Assembly (NCBI RefSeq): GCF_000378205.1
Contig: NZ_KB899422.1
Span: forward strand, 1-64,000
DNA length: 64,000 nucleotides
Reading direction: 5' to 3'
DNA from: Sediminispirochaeta bajacaliforniensis DSM 16054
GTDB taxonomy: Bacteria > Spirochaetota > Spirochaetia > DSM-16054 > Sediminispirochaetaceae
Positions 35,701 to 44,578 of this stretch are shown here, in pieces (position 1 is the stretch's first letter; each line of letters begins with the position of its first letter). Below the pieces are notes generated by a model. That model saw only the letters and a list, made by a program, of their open reading frames with translations, had not been told where the DNA came from and did not search any database. Both the position numbers and the translations under genes were made by a program.

Positions 35701-35871
35701 CTACATCAAATCCTTTGGCTTACGTGCGGTGTTGCCGCTTGCTTCACACACGGCCATATGCTTCAGTTTGCCATTCTTAAAGACAGATTTCATCTTAATA
35801 TTTCCGCCCCAGCGACTGACGAGCTGCTGCGCTCCGCCACGACGAGCGTTCTTTGATACGCTACCTGCCAT
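35701..35871 (-). CDS. Small basic protein of 56 residues, unrecognised
   Basis: Begins MAGSVSKNARRGGAQQLVSR, continues with WGGNIKMKSVFKNGKLKHMA and ends with ARKPKDLM. It is rich in Lys and Arg, has one Cys and no membrane segment. GGGAG lies six bases before the ATG. A near-consensus promoter, a compact leader hairpin and a strong terminator frame it as a stand-alone, highly expressed gene. I do not recognise the family; the size and charge recall small ribosomal or nucleic-acid-binding proteins, but that is inference. Confidence 0.75.
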   Translation of the reverse strand: MAGSVSKNARRGGAQQLVSRWGGNIKMKSVFKNGKLKHMAVCEASGNTARKPKDLM

Positions 35872-35887
35872 AACAATCTCCCTTCAT

Positions 35888-35905
35888 AGGGTCTAATAAG
35901 ACCCT
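35888..35905 (-). promoter_or_regulatory. Leader dyad upstream of the small basic protein
   Basis: AGGGTCT and AGACCCT (on the transcribed sense strand) form a perfect 7-base stem with a four-base loop, between the promoter and the Shine-Dalgarno sequence of the 56-residue gene. It could be an operator or an mRNA structure controlling translation. Confidence 0.55.
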
Positions 35906-35917
35906 GTATTCATATAA

Positions 35918-35946
35918 ACTATACAATAAAAGCAAAGTTTCGTCAA
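35918..35946 (-). promoter_or_regulatory. Near-consensus sigma-70 promoter for the small basic protein
   Basis: On the minus strand TTGACG (35941-35946) is followed after exactly 17 bases by TATAGT (35918-35923). Both boxes match consensus at five of six positions, making this one of the clearest promoters in the window. Confidence 0.8.
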
Positions 35947-36011
35947 ACCCACCACAGCCTCTTAATCCTTTACCTTGTCATAACATACAGAAAATCGTAT
36001 ATTTTCCTTTA

Positions 36012-36305
36012 ATGAATCTTGCGAAAATTGTCCGAAGAATATGGATTCTTCCCATAGAGTTCTACAGAATTGTTATCTCTCCGGCCCTACCCGACACCTG
36101 CATTTATACCCCAAGCTGCTCATCGTATGGCAAAAAAGCCATACTTAAACATGGGATCCTGAAAGGTACACTTCTGGCCGTTTCTCGTATAGGACGCTGT
36201 ACAGGAGCCTTCTTTACCGGTGGTGACGACCCTGTCCCCGACCACTTCTCGTTCAAAGAGATCGGGGAGGGATATCGCCGCTTCCATCGCAGGAAAAAAT
36301 CCTAA
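36012..36305 (+). CDS. yidD: Membrane protein insertion efficiency factor
   Basis: YidD helps insert proteins into the inner membrane with YidC. The 97-residue sequence has the family hallmark CIYTPSCSSYGKKAILKHG, then the conserved RIGRC segment and the GGDDPVP motif. It is usually found between rnpA and yidC near the replication origin; here it stands alone beside unrelated genes. An amphipathic N-terminal helix (residues 3-22) is visible. No strong Shine-Dalgarno sequence was found. Confidence 0.93.
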   Translation: MNLAKIVRRIWILPIEFYRIVISPALPDTCIYTPSCSSYGKKAILKHGILKGTLLAVSRIGRCTGAFFTGGDDPVPDHFSFKEIGEGYRRFHRRKKS

Positions 36306-36319
36306 ACAGGGTAGATCCC

Positions 36320-36820
36320 CTATCTGTTATGCTCGGACAGGGCACCGGCATCCTCAAGACCGCTTCGATAGCCCTCGCTGTAGGCCTCTTTATAGGCCTC
36401 TCTCCAAGCCTCCCGATAACCGTCAAGGTATCCCTGATTGTAACTGTCACTACTATCCGATCCACCACCGTCACTTCCTTCCGAGTAATCGTCAAAGGTA
36501 AAGGTTATGGTACGATCGGCTGCATCGGAAAGATCAACCTCGTAACGGGTGTATCGGTCGCCGTCGATATCTACGGCAAGGACATCGTAGACGGCCGCAT
36601 CGGGATCGGACAACGGTACCTGCACATCACTTGATTCGCCATCGCGAACACTGTTGCCATTAAGCAGATCGTCCTGCCAATCATCAGAACTCGAGGGTGA
36701 AATATAAAGCTCATTGATGTCGTAGCCCGTTTGGTTACTAAAGGTAACGGTAAAGCTTTCCTGAGCAAACAGGATCGCCGTGACAAAAAAAAGCATTCCA
36801 CCGATAGTCAGTCGTTTCAT
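36320..36820 (-). CDS. Secreted protein with C-terminal (G/A)-x-x-x repeat
   Basis: A 166-residue protein with a signal peptide cleaved near ILFAQ. Residues 20-115 look like a small acidic beta domain ([19 protein letters not shown] and [20 protein letters not shown]). The C-terminus holds seven tetrads with Gly or Ala first and mostly Tyr or Trp second: [28 protein letters not shown]. This spacing resembles the GX3 helix motif of Yae1/Lto1 and the GxxxG repeats of FliH, though those are cytosolic. It is coupled to the uridine kinase gene by an ATGA overlap. Function unknown. Confidence 0.75.
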   Translation of the reverse strand: MKRLTIGGMLFFVTAILFAQESFTVTFSNQTGYDINELYISPSSSDDWQDDLLNGNSVRDGESSDVQVPLSDPDAAVYDVLAVDIDGDRYTRYEVDLSDAADRTITFTFDDYSEGSDGGGSDSSDSYNQGYLDGYREAWREAYKEAYSEGYRSGLEDAGALSEHNR

Positions 36821-37452
36821 CTCTTCTCCTCCTCAGTTCGACTAATCTCTTTCATAAACGGAATCAATACCCTCAGGGCGTTATCGTTAAAGCCCCCTTC
36901 GGGAATAATCAAATCTGCATACAATTTCGTCGGTTCAATAAACTCATAGTGTCCAGGCCTTACTACTTCAAGATATTGATTGATAACAGAGTCGACAGTC
37001 CTCCCTCGCTCCTTCACATCCCGCTCCAATCTGCGGATAAATCTGATGTCGTCGGGAGTATCGACAAAAAGCTTCAGATCAAAAAGCGAACGAATTTTTG
37101 CATCGGAAAAAACCATAATCCCCTCGAAAATAATCAAATGCTTGGGTTCGAGCGGGACCGTTTCTTCCTTCCTTCGATGATGGACGAAATCATACTGAGG
37201 CATTTGAATACGCTTTCCCGATTTGAGGGCAAGCAAGTGCTCGTATAAGAGATCGTTATCAAAGGCCTCGGGATGATCAAAGTTAAAAGCCGTAATATTA
37301 CTGTTGTTGATATACTCTGCAGACTTATAGTAGTTGTCCTGCGGGATGAAGTTAAAGTCCGGAACGATTTCCGATATCTTTCGGACAATGGTTGTTTTAC
37401 CGGAACCAGAACCGCCCCCGATTGCAATGACTCGTATATCTTCCACATCCAC
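36817..37452 (-). CDS. udk: Uridine kinase
   Basis: The 211-residue P-loop kinase has Walker [11 protein letters not shown] near residue 13, the DNYYKS uridine-binding motif, [12 protein letters not shown], and [11 protein letters not shown], all typical of uridine/cytidine kinase of pyrimidine salvage. The stretch [13 protein letters not shown] is the lid arginine region. GGGAG lies just before the ATG. The gene is 23 bases downstream of the LysM protein gene and overlaps the next gene by four bases. Confidence 0.9.
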   Translation of the reverse strand: MDVEDIRVIAIGGGSGSGKTTIVRKISEIVPDFNFIPQDNYYKSAEYINNSNITAFNFDHPEAFDNDLLYEHLLALKSGKRIQMPQYDFVHHRRKEETVPLEPKHLIIFEGIMVFSDAKIRSLFDLKLFVDTPDDIRFIRRLERDVKERGRTVDSVINQYLEVVRPGHYEFIEPTKLYADLIIPEGGFNDNALRVLIPFMKEISRTEEEKR

Positions 37453-37475
37453 TCCCGTTTATTAATGGTAGCCCA

Positions 37476-38303
37476 TTATCCACGGGGAGCCTTTGCCGGA
37501 TCAAGCGGTTTTCCGTCTTTATAGACAAAAAAGAAGACTTTTGCATCTTTTTCTATGAGGTGAGTTCCCAATTTTCCAAGAACGGTTCCTGGTGTGACCC
37601 TGTCTCCGACATGCACGAAGGTCTCCCCGTTGCCGCCATAGGCGTAAATGGTATCGTCCGCCCCTTCGACCATGACAAGACGACCGTAGCCTCTGTAGGG
37701 AGCAACCCAGACCACATTGCCGCTATTAACCGCCACAACGTCGTCTCCCGCATTACCCTGAATTTCAATCCCCTTCAACTTTCCCGAAAGGTCCCGTCGG
37801 CTTCCTGCATGGGGCCAGAGAGGAACTCCTGTATAGACAGATAGAGGGGGAACACCTCCTGAAGAAGGGGGAACGGAATCGTTGTGCTTAGTATCATCCT
37901 CTTTTCCCGCTTCGAGGACCGGAAGCTTGGAGATAATCGGTACTTTGAGTTCCATTCCGATCTTGAGGAGCGAATCCTTTGAGATGTCGTTTATTAAACA
38001 AAGACGATCAATATCAATCTCATACTCTCGTGCGATTCCGTAGAGCGTATCCCCCCGTGCCACTTCATGGATCGTATACTCTTTTTCTACCTGAGGAAGC
38101 ATAAGCTTCTGACCAATTTGAAGAGTGGTAGGGTCTTTAATGCCGTTTTCCGTCATTAAGGCATCGGGGGATAGAGAAAAACTACGGGCAATGCTGTAAA
38201 GCGTATCCCCGGGTTTCACCGTATAGCTCTGGTTTTGGGTCTGAGCCCAAAACGGGAAAGCAAAGATGACAATTGTTAAAAAAAACAGTCTAATGTGTTT
38301 CAT
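37476..38303 (-). CDS. LysM protein with degenerate M23 (LytM) domain
   Basis: The start is set at the ATG at 38303, giving a 275-residue exported protein with a signal peptide ending near FWAQ. Two LysM peptidoglycan-binding modules follow ([13 protein letters not shown] and [14 protein letters not shown]), then an M23-like domain. The expected zinc motifs are lost: where peptidases have LHFEIRKNGKPVDP this protein has [14 protein letters not shown]. It therefore resembles NlpD/EnvC-like activators of amidases rather than an active endopeptidase. A role in cell separation or cell-wall shaping is inference. Confidence 0.85.
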   Translation of the reverse strand: MKHIRLFFLTIVIFAFPFWAQTQNQSYTVKPGDTLYSIARSFSLSPDALMTENGIKDPTTLQIGQKLMLPQVEKEYTIHEVARGDTLYGIAREYEIDIDRLCLINDISKDSLLKIGMELKVPIISKLPVLEAGKEDDTKHNDSVPPSSGGVPPLSVYTGVPLWPHAGSRRDLSGKLKGIEIQGNAGDDVVAVNSGNVVWVAPYRGYGRLVMVEGADDTIYAYGGNGETFVHVGDRVTPGTVLGKLGTHLIEKDAKVFFFVYKDGKPLDPAKAPRG

Positions 38304-38410
38304 AGCTCCATCTATCTTATCGGCATTGATGATACCACTCTTGAGTAATCCAGAAAAAAGGATATCGATGCTACATGCTACTGTCAACGAGCCCGACTCT
38401 GATATAGAAT

Positions 38411-39754
38411 ATGCGCATGCAAAGTAACTGGGCAAGGCTGGATAACAACGGAAATCTCTACCCGGCAGTACTCTCTAAATCGTATACCACCATATTTCGT
38501 CTTTCAGTAAGCCTTTTCGAGGCCGTTCAGGTCGATATCCTCAACAAGGCCCTTGCCGTGACTATAGATAAATTCCCGTACTACAAGGTCCATTTGCGTC
38601 CCGGGGCTTTCTGGTATACCTTCGTCAAGAACCAAAGAACTCCCCACATTGTTATCGACAGTAAATATCCTTGTACCTTTATGCCGTTCAAACAACGAGG
38701 AGTCTTTCCCTTTCGCGTACGTGCATGGGGGAATACTATCGCAGTTGAATTCAGCCATGCTCTCACCGACGGGACCGGAGCAATGATATTTCTGAAGACC
38801 CTTCTTGCAGACTATTACAAGGAACGTAAGGGAGCTTTGTCTGAGGCGGATCGACGCTTGTTTGAGGCCGATGAACAGATACGTCTTGGCACCTCTCCAT
38901 ATGTTGAGGAAGAGGCCGAAGATGCCTTCAGGCGCTACTTTGATTCCGATATTCCGGACTCGGAAGGCTACCTCAAAGCCTTTCGTCTTCCGGGAAAGCG
39001 GAAAAGTACCGACCAGTACGGTGTTCTCACGGCCGATATGCCTGTTGCTCAGCTTCTTAACCAGGCAAAGATGAGAGGACTCAGCCTGACGGAATATCTT
39101 GTATCGGTCTACTTTTTTGCCCTCCAGGAGATTCAGATACGCTGTATGAAGAGACGACCGAGAAAACGCTGGTCTCCCCTTTCCATTATGGTTCCCATTA
39201 ATCTTCGTCCTATGCTTCCTAGCCGAACCATGCGCAACTTTTTTCTCGCCCTCTCTCCCCATTTGGATACTCGTCTCGGCTATTATCACTTTGATGAAAT
39301 TTGCCCGAAGGTGCACCATTTTCTCAGAAGCCAACTCGACTACCGTAATGTGAAGCAGGATATTAGAAAGAACATGCGGGGGGTTGTGCATCCCCTGCTT
39401 CGTATTGCACCGCTTTTTGTAAAAAACAGTGTTATTCGGATGGTCTACAGAGATCAGGGAGAAAAGGCCTTTTCCGGAAATCTTTCGAATTTAGGGGTTT
39501 TTTCCCTTCCTAAACCACTAAACAATCTTGTCAAAAGCGTTAGCTTTGTTCCACCGCCAAGCCCCGTACTTGGCATCAAGTGTGGGGTCATCAGTTACGG
39601 GGACACCCTCTCGATAACCTTTGGATCACTTGTGGAAGAACGGCTCTTGGAATATCATTTTCTCAGCTTTCTCAGAAAAGCTGGGATACGACCATACCTT
39701 AGAGGTAACTGGAAAGGAGAAACGAATGCCTTATTGTCCCCACTGCGGAGTTGA
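38411..39754 (+). CDS. Condensation-type acyltransferase-like protein
   Basis: A 447-residue protein with the HxxxDG active-site motif of CoA-dependent acyltransferases and condensation domains: [19 protein letters not shown] near residue 115. A second conserved part reads [17 protein letters not shown]. It is similar in layout to bacterial proteins annotated as alcohol acetyltransferase-like. Two start codons (38411 and 38417) are equally possible. It overlaps the next gene, a zinc-ribbon membrane protein, by 29 bases, a pairing that suggests a common function in making an acylated lipid or ester. Acceptor and donor are unknown. Confidence 0.7.
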   Translation: MRMQSNWARLDNNGNLYPAVLSKSYTTIFRLSVSLFEAVQVDILNKALAVTIDKFPYYKVHLRPGAFWYTFVKNQRTPHIVIDSKYPCTFMPFKQRGVFPFRVRAWGNTIAVEFSHALTDGTGAMIFLKTLLADYYKERKGALSEADRRLFEADEQIRLGTSPYVEEEAEDAFRRYFDSDIPDSEGYLKAFRLPGKRKSTDQYGVLTADMPVAQLLNQAKMRGLSLTEYLVSVYFFALQEIQIRCMKRRPRKRWSPLSIMVPINLRPMLPSRTMRNFFLALSPHLDTRLGYYHFDEICPKVHHFLRSQLDYRNVKQDIRKNMRGVVHPLLRIAPLFVKNSVIRMVYRDQGEKAFSGNLSNLGVFSLPKPLNNLVKSVSFVPPPSPVLGIKCGVISYGDTLSITFGSLVEERLLEYHFLSFLRKAGIRPYLRGNWKGETNALLSPLRS

Positions 39755-40442
39755 GGTCGATCCCGATACCCAAACCTGCCCGCTTTGCAAAACCCCGTTA
39801 CCTTCCATCGATACCAAGCCCATCGGTTTCGGCGAATATCCTGATAGGGAACATAAGCTGCATTATCAACGGAGAAGATTTACAAACAGGGAACGATTCT
39901 CAGCCTTACACTTTATCCTGTTCATATTGCTTATTCCCTTTACCGTAACACTTTCCACCGACCTTTTGTTACATGGAGAAATAACCTGGTCGATTTTTCC
40001 AATTGTCTCTCTTCTGGGAGCCTTTGCGATATGTGCCTGTTCGCTATTTGTCAGAAATGTCTGGAAACTGCTTAGTTCGTATCTGCTTATTGCCCTTGTT
40101 ATCGCACTTCTCTTTCATATGATAACGGGAACCCTCGGAAGTTTTCTTCGGTGGTCCCTGCCGATCACCCTGGTTGCCACAGCAATAACGGTAGCGGCCA
40201 TTATTTACGGTGCAAAGGCAAAATCAAGAGGATTCAATATAGCCGGGGTATCGTTATGGGCGGTAGCCCTCTTTTGTCTTATCTTAGACGCAATTATTGC
40301 AATCAATAGGGGAACGTCCCAAAAGATCCACGGCTGGTCAGTGATAACCGGTTCCGCCCTCTTTCCTCTCGGGGCTCTCTTTTTCTATGTTCATTATCGC
40401 TTTGGAGGCAGAATCTCCTTCAAACGCTTTTTCAATGTCTAA
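39726..40442 (+). CDS. Zinc-ribbon membrane protein (DUF6320-like)
   Basis: The start is the ATG at 39726 with GGAG upstream, giving 238 residues. The N-terminus is a zinc ribbon, [19 protein letters not shown], with two CPxC knuckles. About seven membrane segments follow from residue 60 on. I associate it with the DUF6320 group, which is often next to acetyltransferase-like genes as here. The overlap with the preceding gene implies coupled translation. The last bases of the gene take part in a 14-base inverted repeat with sequence after the stop. Confidence 0.65.
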   Translation: MPYCPHCGVEVDPDTQTCPLCKTPLPSIDTKPIGFGEYPDREHKLHYQRRRFTNRERFSALHFILFILLIPFTVTLSTDLLLHGEITWSIFPIVSLLGAFAICACSLFVRNVWKLLSSYLLIALVIALLFHMITGTLGSFLRWSLPITLVATAITVAAIIYGAKAKSRGFNIAGVSLWAVALFCLILDAIIAINRGTSQKIHGWSVITGSALFPLGALFFYVHYRFGGRISFKRFFNV

Positions 40443-40465
40443 TGCCTAACGGCGTTTGAAGGAGA
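40414..40465. repeat. 14-bp perfect inverted repeat spanning a stop codon
   Basis: TCTCCTTCAAACGC (40414-40427) and GCGTTTGAAGGAGA (40452-40465) flank 24 bases that include the TAA of the zinc-ribbon membrane protein gene. It lies between two convergent genes, so it may act as a terminator or 3'-end stabiliser, although no T-run follows on either strand. Confidence 0.75.
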
Positions 40466-40475
40466 AAACATACAA

Positions 40476-41027
40476 CTATTTTTGTAAGGTATCTTTAGCA
40501 ATCTGAGTTGCCACCGTGCTTCCTGCAAGGTAGGAGATTAAGGCCAAAGCAAATTCCGCGGCAGTACCAGGCCCCCGACTGGTTATGAGGTTGTCATCGA
40601 CCACCACCCGATCGGCACAAAACCTTACATCGGAAAAATGCTTTTCAAATCCGGGATAACAGGTGGCTTTTTTGCCTTTCAAGACTCCAAAAGCTTCAAG
40701 AGCCACTGCAGGTGCCGCACAAATAGCCGAAACAAGTTTGCCCGCTTCCATAAGATCGGTCACAAGTCGACGGGCTTCACCGCTTTCGGCAACATTCGCG
40801 GCTCCGGGCATACCTCCAGGAATAATGACGGCATCATAATCGGAACTCTTCACCTCGCTCAGCAAACAATCGCATCCCACAGTAAGGCCGTGGGAGCTGG
40901 TTACCTGCTCTCCTGCTACGCCAGCAACACAGACATCAAGTCCTGCCCGGCGAAGAAAATCGATAGGAGTAGTCGCTTCAACCTCTTCAAATCCGTCGGC
41001 AAGTAGTATTACCGCCTTCTTGTTCAT
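40476..41027 (-). CDS. DJ-1/PfpI family protein (YajL/ThiJ type)
   Basis: The start is set at the ATG at 41027, whose A is shared with the TGA of the upstream DAHP synthase gene. The 183 residues match the DJ-1 class: AVILLADGFEEVEATTPIDF at the N-terminus with the conserved Glu, and the nucleophile Cys in VSAICAAPAVALEAFG. DJ-1 proteins serve in oxidative or carbonyl stress protection; some deglycate or hydrolyse glyoxals. It is the last gene of a five-gene operon. Confidence 0.92.
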   Translation of the reverse strand: MNKKAVILLADGFEEVEATTPIDFLRRAGLDVCVAGVAGEQVTSSHGLTVGCDCLLSEVKSSDYDAVIIPGGMPGAANVAESGEARRLVTDLMEAGKLVSAICAAPAVALEAFGVLKGKKATCYPGFEKHFSDVRFCADRVVVDDNLITSRGPGTAAEFALALISYLAGSTVATQIAKDTLQK

Positions 41028-42091
41028 CAATGTGCCTCCTTCAGCCTCTTTCTGGCCGTTCTTAGCATATCTTCGGTCTCTTCCCAGCCGACACATTCAT
41101 CGGTGATGGAAATTCCATATTTCAGTTCATCGGGGGAGTCGGAAATATCCTGGCAGCCCTCTTCGATATTGCTTTCGATCATCACTCCGCGGATAACATC
41201 CTGCCCTCTGACAATCTGATCGATAACAGAACGGAGTACCCGGCGCTGCCGTACCTGTCGTTTGCCGGAATTTGCGTGACTGCAATCGACAAAAACCGCT
41301 TGAAGGAGTCCCGCCTCCTCTAAAAGACGCTGGGCATGTTCGACATCCTCTTCATGGTAGTTAGGGCCGCTCCTGCCGCCCCGCAGAATGAGATGGCAGA
41401 CGTCATGCCCCGTCGTATGGAGAATACAGGTATTACCATCCTGATCAATTCCGATGAAGCTTGCAGGCTGTTCTGCCGATTGCATGGCATTGACCGCAAG
41501 CTCGAGACTGCCGCTGGTACCATTTTTAAAGCCCACAGGCATCGATAGCCCGCTTGCAAGATTCCTGTGTGTCTGGCTCTCGGTGGTCCGTGCACCGATG
41601 GCCGCCCAGCTGACCAGATCATCAATGTATTGGGGAACAATAGGATCGAGCATTTCACTTCCTGTCGGCAGCCCCATCGAGACAATATCAAGCAGAATCT
41701 GCCGTGCAAGATTCAAACCGTAGGCAATGTCATAGCTTCCGTCGAGATAGGGATCAACAATCAAGCCCCGCCATCCTATTGTGGTTCGTGGTTTTTCAAA
41801 ATAGACACGCATCACTACATAGATAGCGTCGGAAACCTCATCGGCCAACTCTTTAAGCCGTTTTGCATAATCGATGGCGACATTGCGGTCGTGTATGGAG
41901 CAGGGGCCGACGACTGCTAAAAGCCGTTTATCCTTCCCGGTTATGATATTTTTAATGATTCGCCGGCTTTCAATGACCGTATTCGCAATCGCAGGGGTTA
42001 AGGGGTACTCCCACTTCAGTTCTTTTGGACTTATGAGAGGAACCGTAGAGCGAATGTGAAGGTCATTGATTCTCTGATCGTTCTCGTTCAA
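41027..42091 (-). CDS. 3-deoxy-7-phosphoheptulonate (DAHP) synthase, class I
   Basis: The 354-residue enzyme makes DAHP from phosphoenolpyruvate and erythrose 4-phosphate, the entry to aromatic amino acids. Motifs are VVGPCSIHD, VYFEKPRTTIGWRGLI, PTGSEMLDPIVPQY, GARTTESQTHRNLASG and DCSHANSGK, as in AroF/G/H. The start is a TTG, chosen because GGAGA precedes it and it overlaps the previous gene's stop by four bases. The feedback specificity cannot be told from this. It stands without other aro genes. Confidence 0.94.
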   Translation of the reverse strand: MNENDQRINDLHIRSTVPLISPKELKWEYPLTPAIANTVIESRRIIKNIITGKDKRLLAVVGPCSIHDRNVAIDYAKRLKELADEVSDAIYVVMRVYFEKPRTTIGWRGLIVDPYLDGSYDIAYGLNLARQILLDIVSMGLPTGSEMLDPIVPQYIDDLVSWAAIGARTTESQTHRNLASGLSMPVGFKNGTSGSLELAVNAMQSAEQPASFIGIDQDGNTCILHTTGHDVCHLILRGGRSGPNYHEEDVEHAQRLLEEAGLLQAVFVDCSHANSGKRQVRQRRVLRSVIDQIVRGQDVIRGVMIESNIEEGCQDISDSPDELKYGISITDECVGWEETEDMLRTARKRLKEAH

Positions 42092-43794
42092 TGCTTTTCT
42101 CCGTCTTCCTTTTCGTTGCCTTTATTGTGCCGCTTTGTCTTACCACTGTAAAGATAGCGCTTGATCTTTTGGGTCGGAGTTTTTTCAAAGGGCTCATGTT
42201 GTTCCAGCAGATCATGTAACTTGGAAAAGGAACTCAGGCGCTTATTCGCCATAATCTTCAACTCGTTAAGGTATTCACCGACGTGATGGGAAATGTCTCC
42301 GGCAGAGTCTGCAAGATGGCTGAATGCTTCCTTGATTTGATCATAATCGACGTGGACTCGTGCGAAGATCTTCCCTTCTTCTTCAAAAACCAGTGAATCC
42401 GTCACAAAATCGAATTGGTTGATAACCGCCTCAATCGATTCCGGATAAATATTTTCACCGCTTGGACCAAGAATCATGTTCTTGCTTCTGCCCTTGATGT
42501 AGAGAAAGCCGTCTTTGTCAAAGACTCCGAGATCCCCGGTACGGAACCATCCATCTTCGGTAAAGGCTTCAGCACTCTTTTTCTCGTCACGATAGTAGCC
42601 AATCATGACATTCGGCCCTTTTACAAGAATCTCTCCCTCCCCTGTCACAGGATCCAGATCTCCAAGTTTGACGACAACCCCGGGAATGATTGTCCCGGTC
42701 GAGGTATATCTCGTTTGTGAGGGGGAACAACCGGCTATAAGGGGACTCGTTTCGGTGAGACCGTAACCGATCGCATAGGGGAACTGTGCTTCCCGAAGAA
42801 ATTTTTCAACATCGGGAGCAAGGGCCGCACCACCAATACCGAAAAAATAGAGCCGCCCGCCGAAAATTTTCATAAGCTTTTTTCCGGCAATACGGTTGAG
42901 CATTTTTCGAAAGGGAGGAATTCGATAGAGAAATTTTACGGCCGCCTTTTTATTCAAAAGAGGCAGAATGCTTTGACGATATATCTTTTCGATCAAAAGA
43001 GGTACCGAAAGCATCAGAGAGGGCCTAATCTCTTTCAGTGCCGGTAGCAGAACACTCGGAGCAGGCGGTCTATCGAGATAGTGGACATGGGCACCCAACA
43101 TCAAAGGAATAATCATTCCAATGGTACATTCATAGGTATGACTTAAGGGAAGAATGGAGATGAGGGTATCTCCGGGCTTGATACCCGGAATGGGGCTGGT
43201 CGCAAGGGCATCAAAAACAAGGTTCCTATGGCTAAGCATCACGCCCTTCGACTGGCCCGTCGTACCTGATGTGTAGATGATCGACGCCACATCATCTTCT
43301 TTTGGAATATCTATCCCCAGATCTTTCTCACTTTTTTCCTCAAATGGCTTCAAGTCGAAGGGAACGGACGTCTCGTCCTCTTTCAGAAGAGAAAAATCTT
43401 CGATAAAGATAATCACAATTCCCTTTTCTGATACACGTTTCAGTTTCGGATAGAGCTTTCGGGAAACAAAAACGGCAGAGACTCCGGCATGGATGAGAAT
43501 ATTGACCATGTCGGAAGGAGGAAAATCCGGAAGGATCGGAACGGTAACAGCCTTCATTCTGGAGACTGCAAAATAAGCGAGCCCCCAATTCGGCATATTT
43601 GCCGAAACGATGGCGACTCGATCACCGGGCCTAATGCCAAGCTCTCTCAGTGCCGCCGCCAATTGCAAACTTTTTTCGTCAAGTTCACGGTAGGTAATCG
43701 TCCCCCCCTTGATAAAGGAAAGGGCCGGACGTGTATCGTATCGTCGTGCAGATTGTTTAATGAATTCCCGAAGCGTGAGTGTATCGAATGTCAT
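42088..43794 (-). CDS. Long-chain acyl-CoA synthetase (AMP-binding)
   Basis: The ATG at 43794 overlaps the stop of the preceding gene in ATGA and gives 568 residues. The adenylate-forming signature is IIYTSGTTGQSKGVMLSH; GYGLTETSPLIAG and YRTGDLG-like WFRTGDLG follow, and the acceptor Lys lies in TPTQKIKRYL at the end. The enzyme activates a fatty or other carboxylic acid to the CoA thioester through an acyl-adenylate. The basic C-terminal tail beyond the Lys is longer than usual. It sits between a metallohydrolase and DAHP synthase in one operon. Confidence 0.9.
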   Translation of the reverse strand: MTFDTLTLREFIKQSARRYDTRPALSFIKGGTITYRELDEKSLQLAAALRELGIRPGDRVAIVSANMPNWGLAYFAVSRMKAVTVPILPDFPPSDMVNILIHAGVSAVFVSRKLYPKLKRVSEKGIVIIFIEDFSLLKEDETSVPFDLKPFEEKSEKDLGIDIPKEDDVASIIYTSGTTGQSKGVMLSHRNLVFDALATSPIPGIKPGDTLISILPLSHTYECTIGMIIPLMLGAHVHYLDRPPAPSVLLPALKEIRPSLMLSVPLLIEKIYRQSILPLLNKKAAVKFLYRIPPFRKMLNRIAGKKLMKIFGGRLYFFGIGGAALAPDVEKFLREAQFPYAIGYGLTETSPLIAGCSPSQTRYTSTGTIIPGVVVKLGDLDPVTGEGEILVKGPNVMIGYYRDEKKSAEAFTEDGWFRTGDLGVFDKDGFLYIKGRSKNMILGPSGENIYPESIEAVINQFDFVTDSLVFEEEGKIFARVHVDYDQIKEAFSHLADSAGDISHHVGEYLNELKIMANKRLSSFSKLHDLLEQHEPFEKTPTQKIKRYLYSGKTKRHNKGNEKEDGEKH

Positions 43795-44576
43795 AGGTTT
43801 CGTTCCTCCCAATTCTCCGCGGCGGCGGGCACAAAACGTTCACCTTTTTTTAGAATTCGGTAACGCCCCTTCCACTCGAGACTCTCTTTCACATGATGCG
43901 CAAGGAGTTCCGGATTATTGCTGTTCCCGGAAAGATGGCAGAAATAGACCGATGAAAGCATAGACTCGGGAGAAAGGTTATTCAGAAACTGAACGGCAGC
44001 ACTATTCGATAAATGTCCTTTATCTGATGCAATACGTTTTTTAAGGAACCGTGGATAAGAACAACTTTCAAGCAATGTCTCATCGTAGTTTGCTTCAAGA
44101 AACAACACATCCGAAGATTCTGCATATCTTGTCATGACTTCCGAGGTAAGCCCCGTATCGGTCAGAATCGTAAACGTTGTTCCGGCAAGGGTAAAATGGT
44201 AGCCCATCGAATGCGGGGCATCGTGACTGGTTGGAAAGGCTTCGAAGCGTAAGGCTCCGGTTTTATATTCCCGACCGGTCCTGATATCGAGCTTCTGTTC
44301 AATATCCCCCTTAATATAGCGGCCGAGATCAAGTTCACCATGAGCTACCACCGGCAGATGATAACGACGGGACAGTGGTGCTACTCCCCTAAGATGGTCA
44401 TCATGAATATGGGTAAGAAATATAAATTTTAATTGCGATAGATCGAACCCCGAAGATTCCGCACGCCTGGTCAACTCCTTAAGAGAAAAACCGTTATCGA
44501 ACAGAAAAGCTTCTCCATCATGCTCGAACAGATAGGCGTTCGCATTCGATCCGCTCCCGAGAATCGAATAACGCAT
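43791..44576 (-). CDS. Metallo-beta-lactamase fold hydrolase (YycJ/WalJ-like)
   Basis: A 261-residue protein beginning MRYSILGSGSNANAYLFEHD, the start typical of the YycJ group of MBL-fold phosphodiesterases. The metal motif HxHxDH is FLTHIHDDHLRG, followed by the later ligands in AFPTSHDAPHSMGY and ILTDTGLTSE. The family is linked to cell-wall stress signalling and DNA or RNA phosphodiester cleavage in other bacteria. It lies two bases after the ArsC-like gene with AAGGGG before the ATG. Confidence 0.88.
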   Translation of the reverse strand: MRYSILGSGSNANAYLFEHDGEAFLFDNGFSLKELTRRAESSGFDLSQLKFIFLTHIHDDHLRGVAPLSRRYHLPVVAHGELDLGRYIKGDIEQKLDIRTGREYKTGALRFEAFPTSHDAPHSMGYHFTLAGTTFTILTDTGLTSEVMTRYAESSDVLFLEANYDETLLESCSYPRFLKKRIASDKGHLSNSAAVQFLNNLSPESMLSSVYFCHLSGNSNNPELLAHHVKESLEWKGRYRILKKGERFVPAAAENWEERNL

Positions 44577-44578
44577 CG

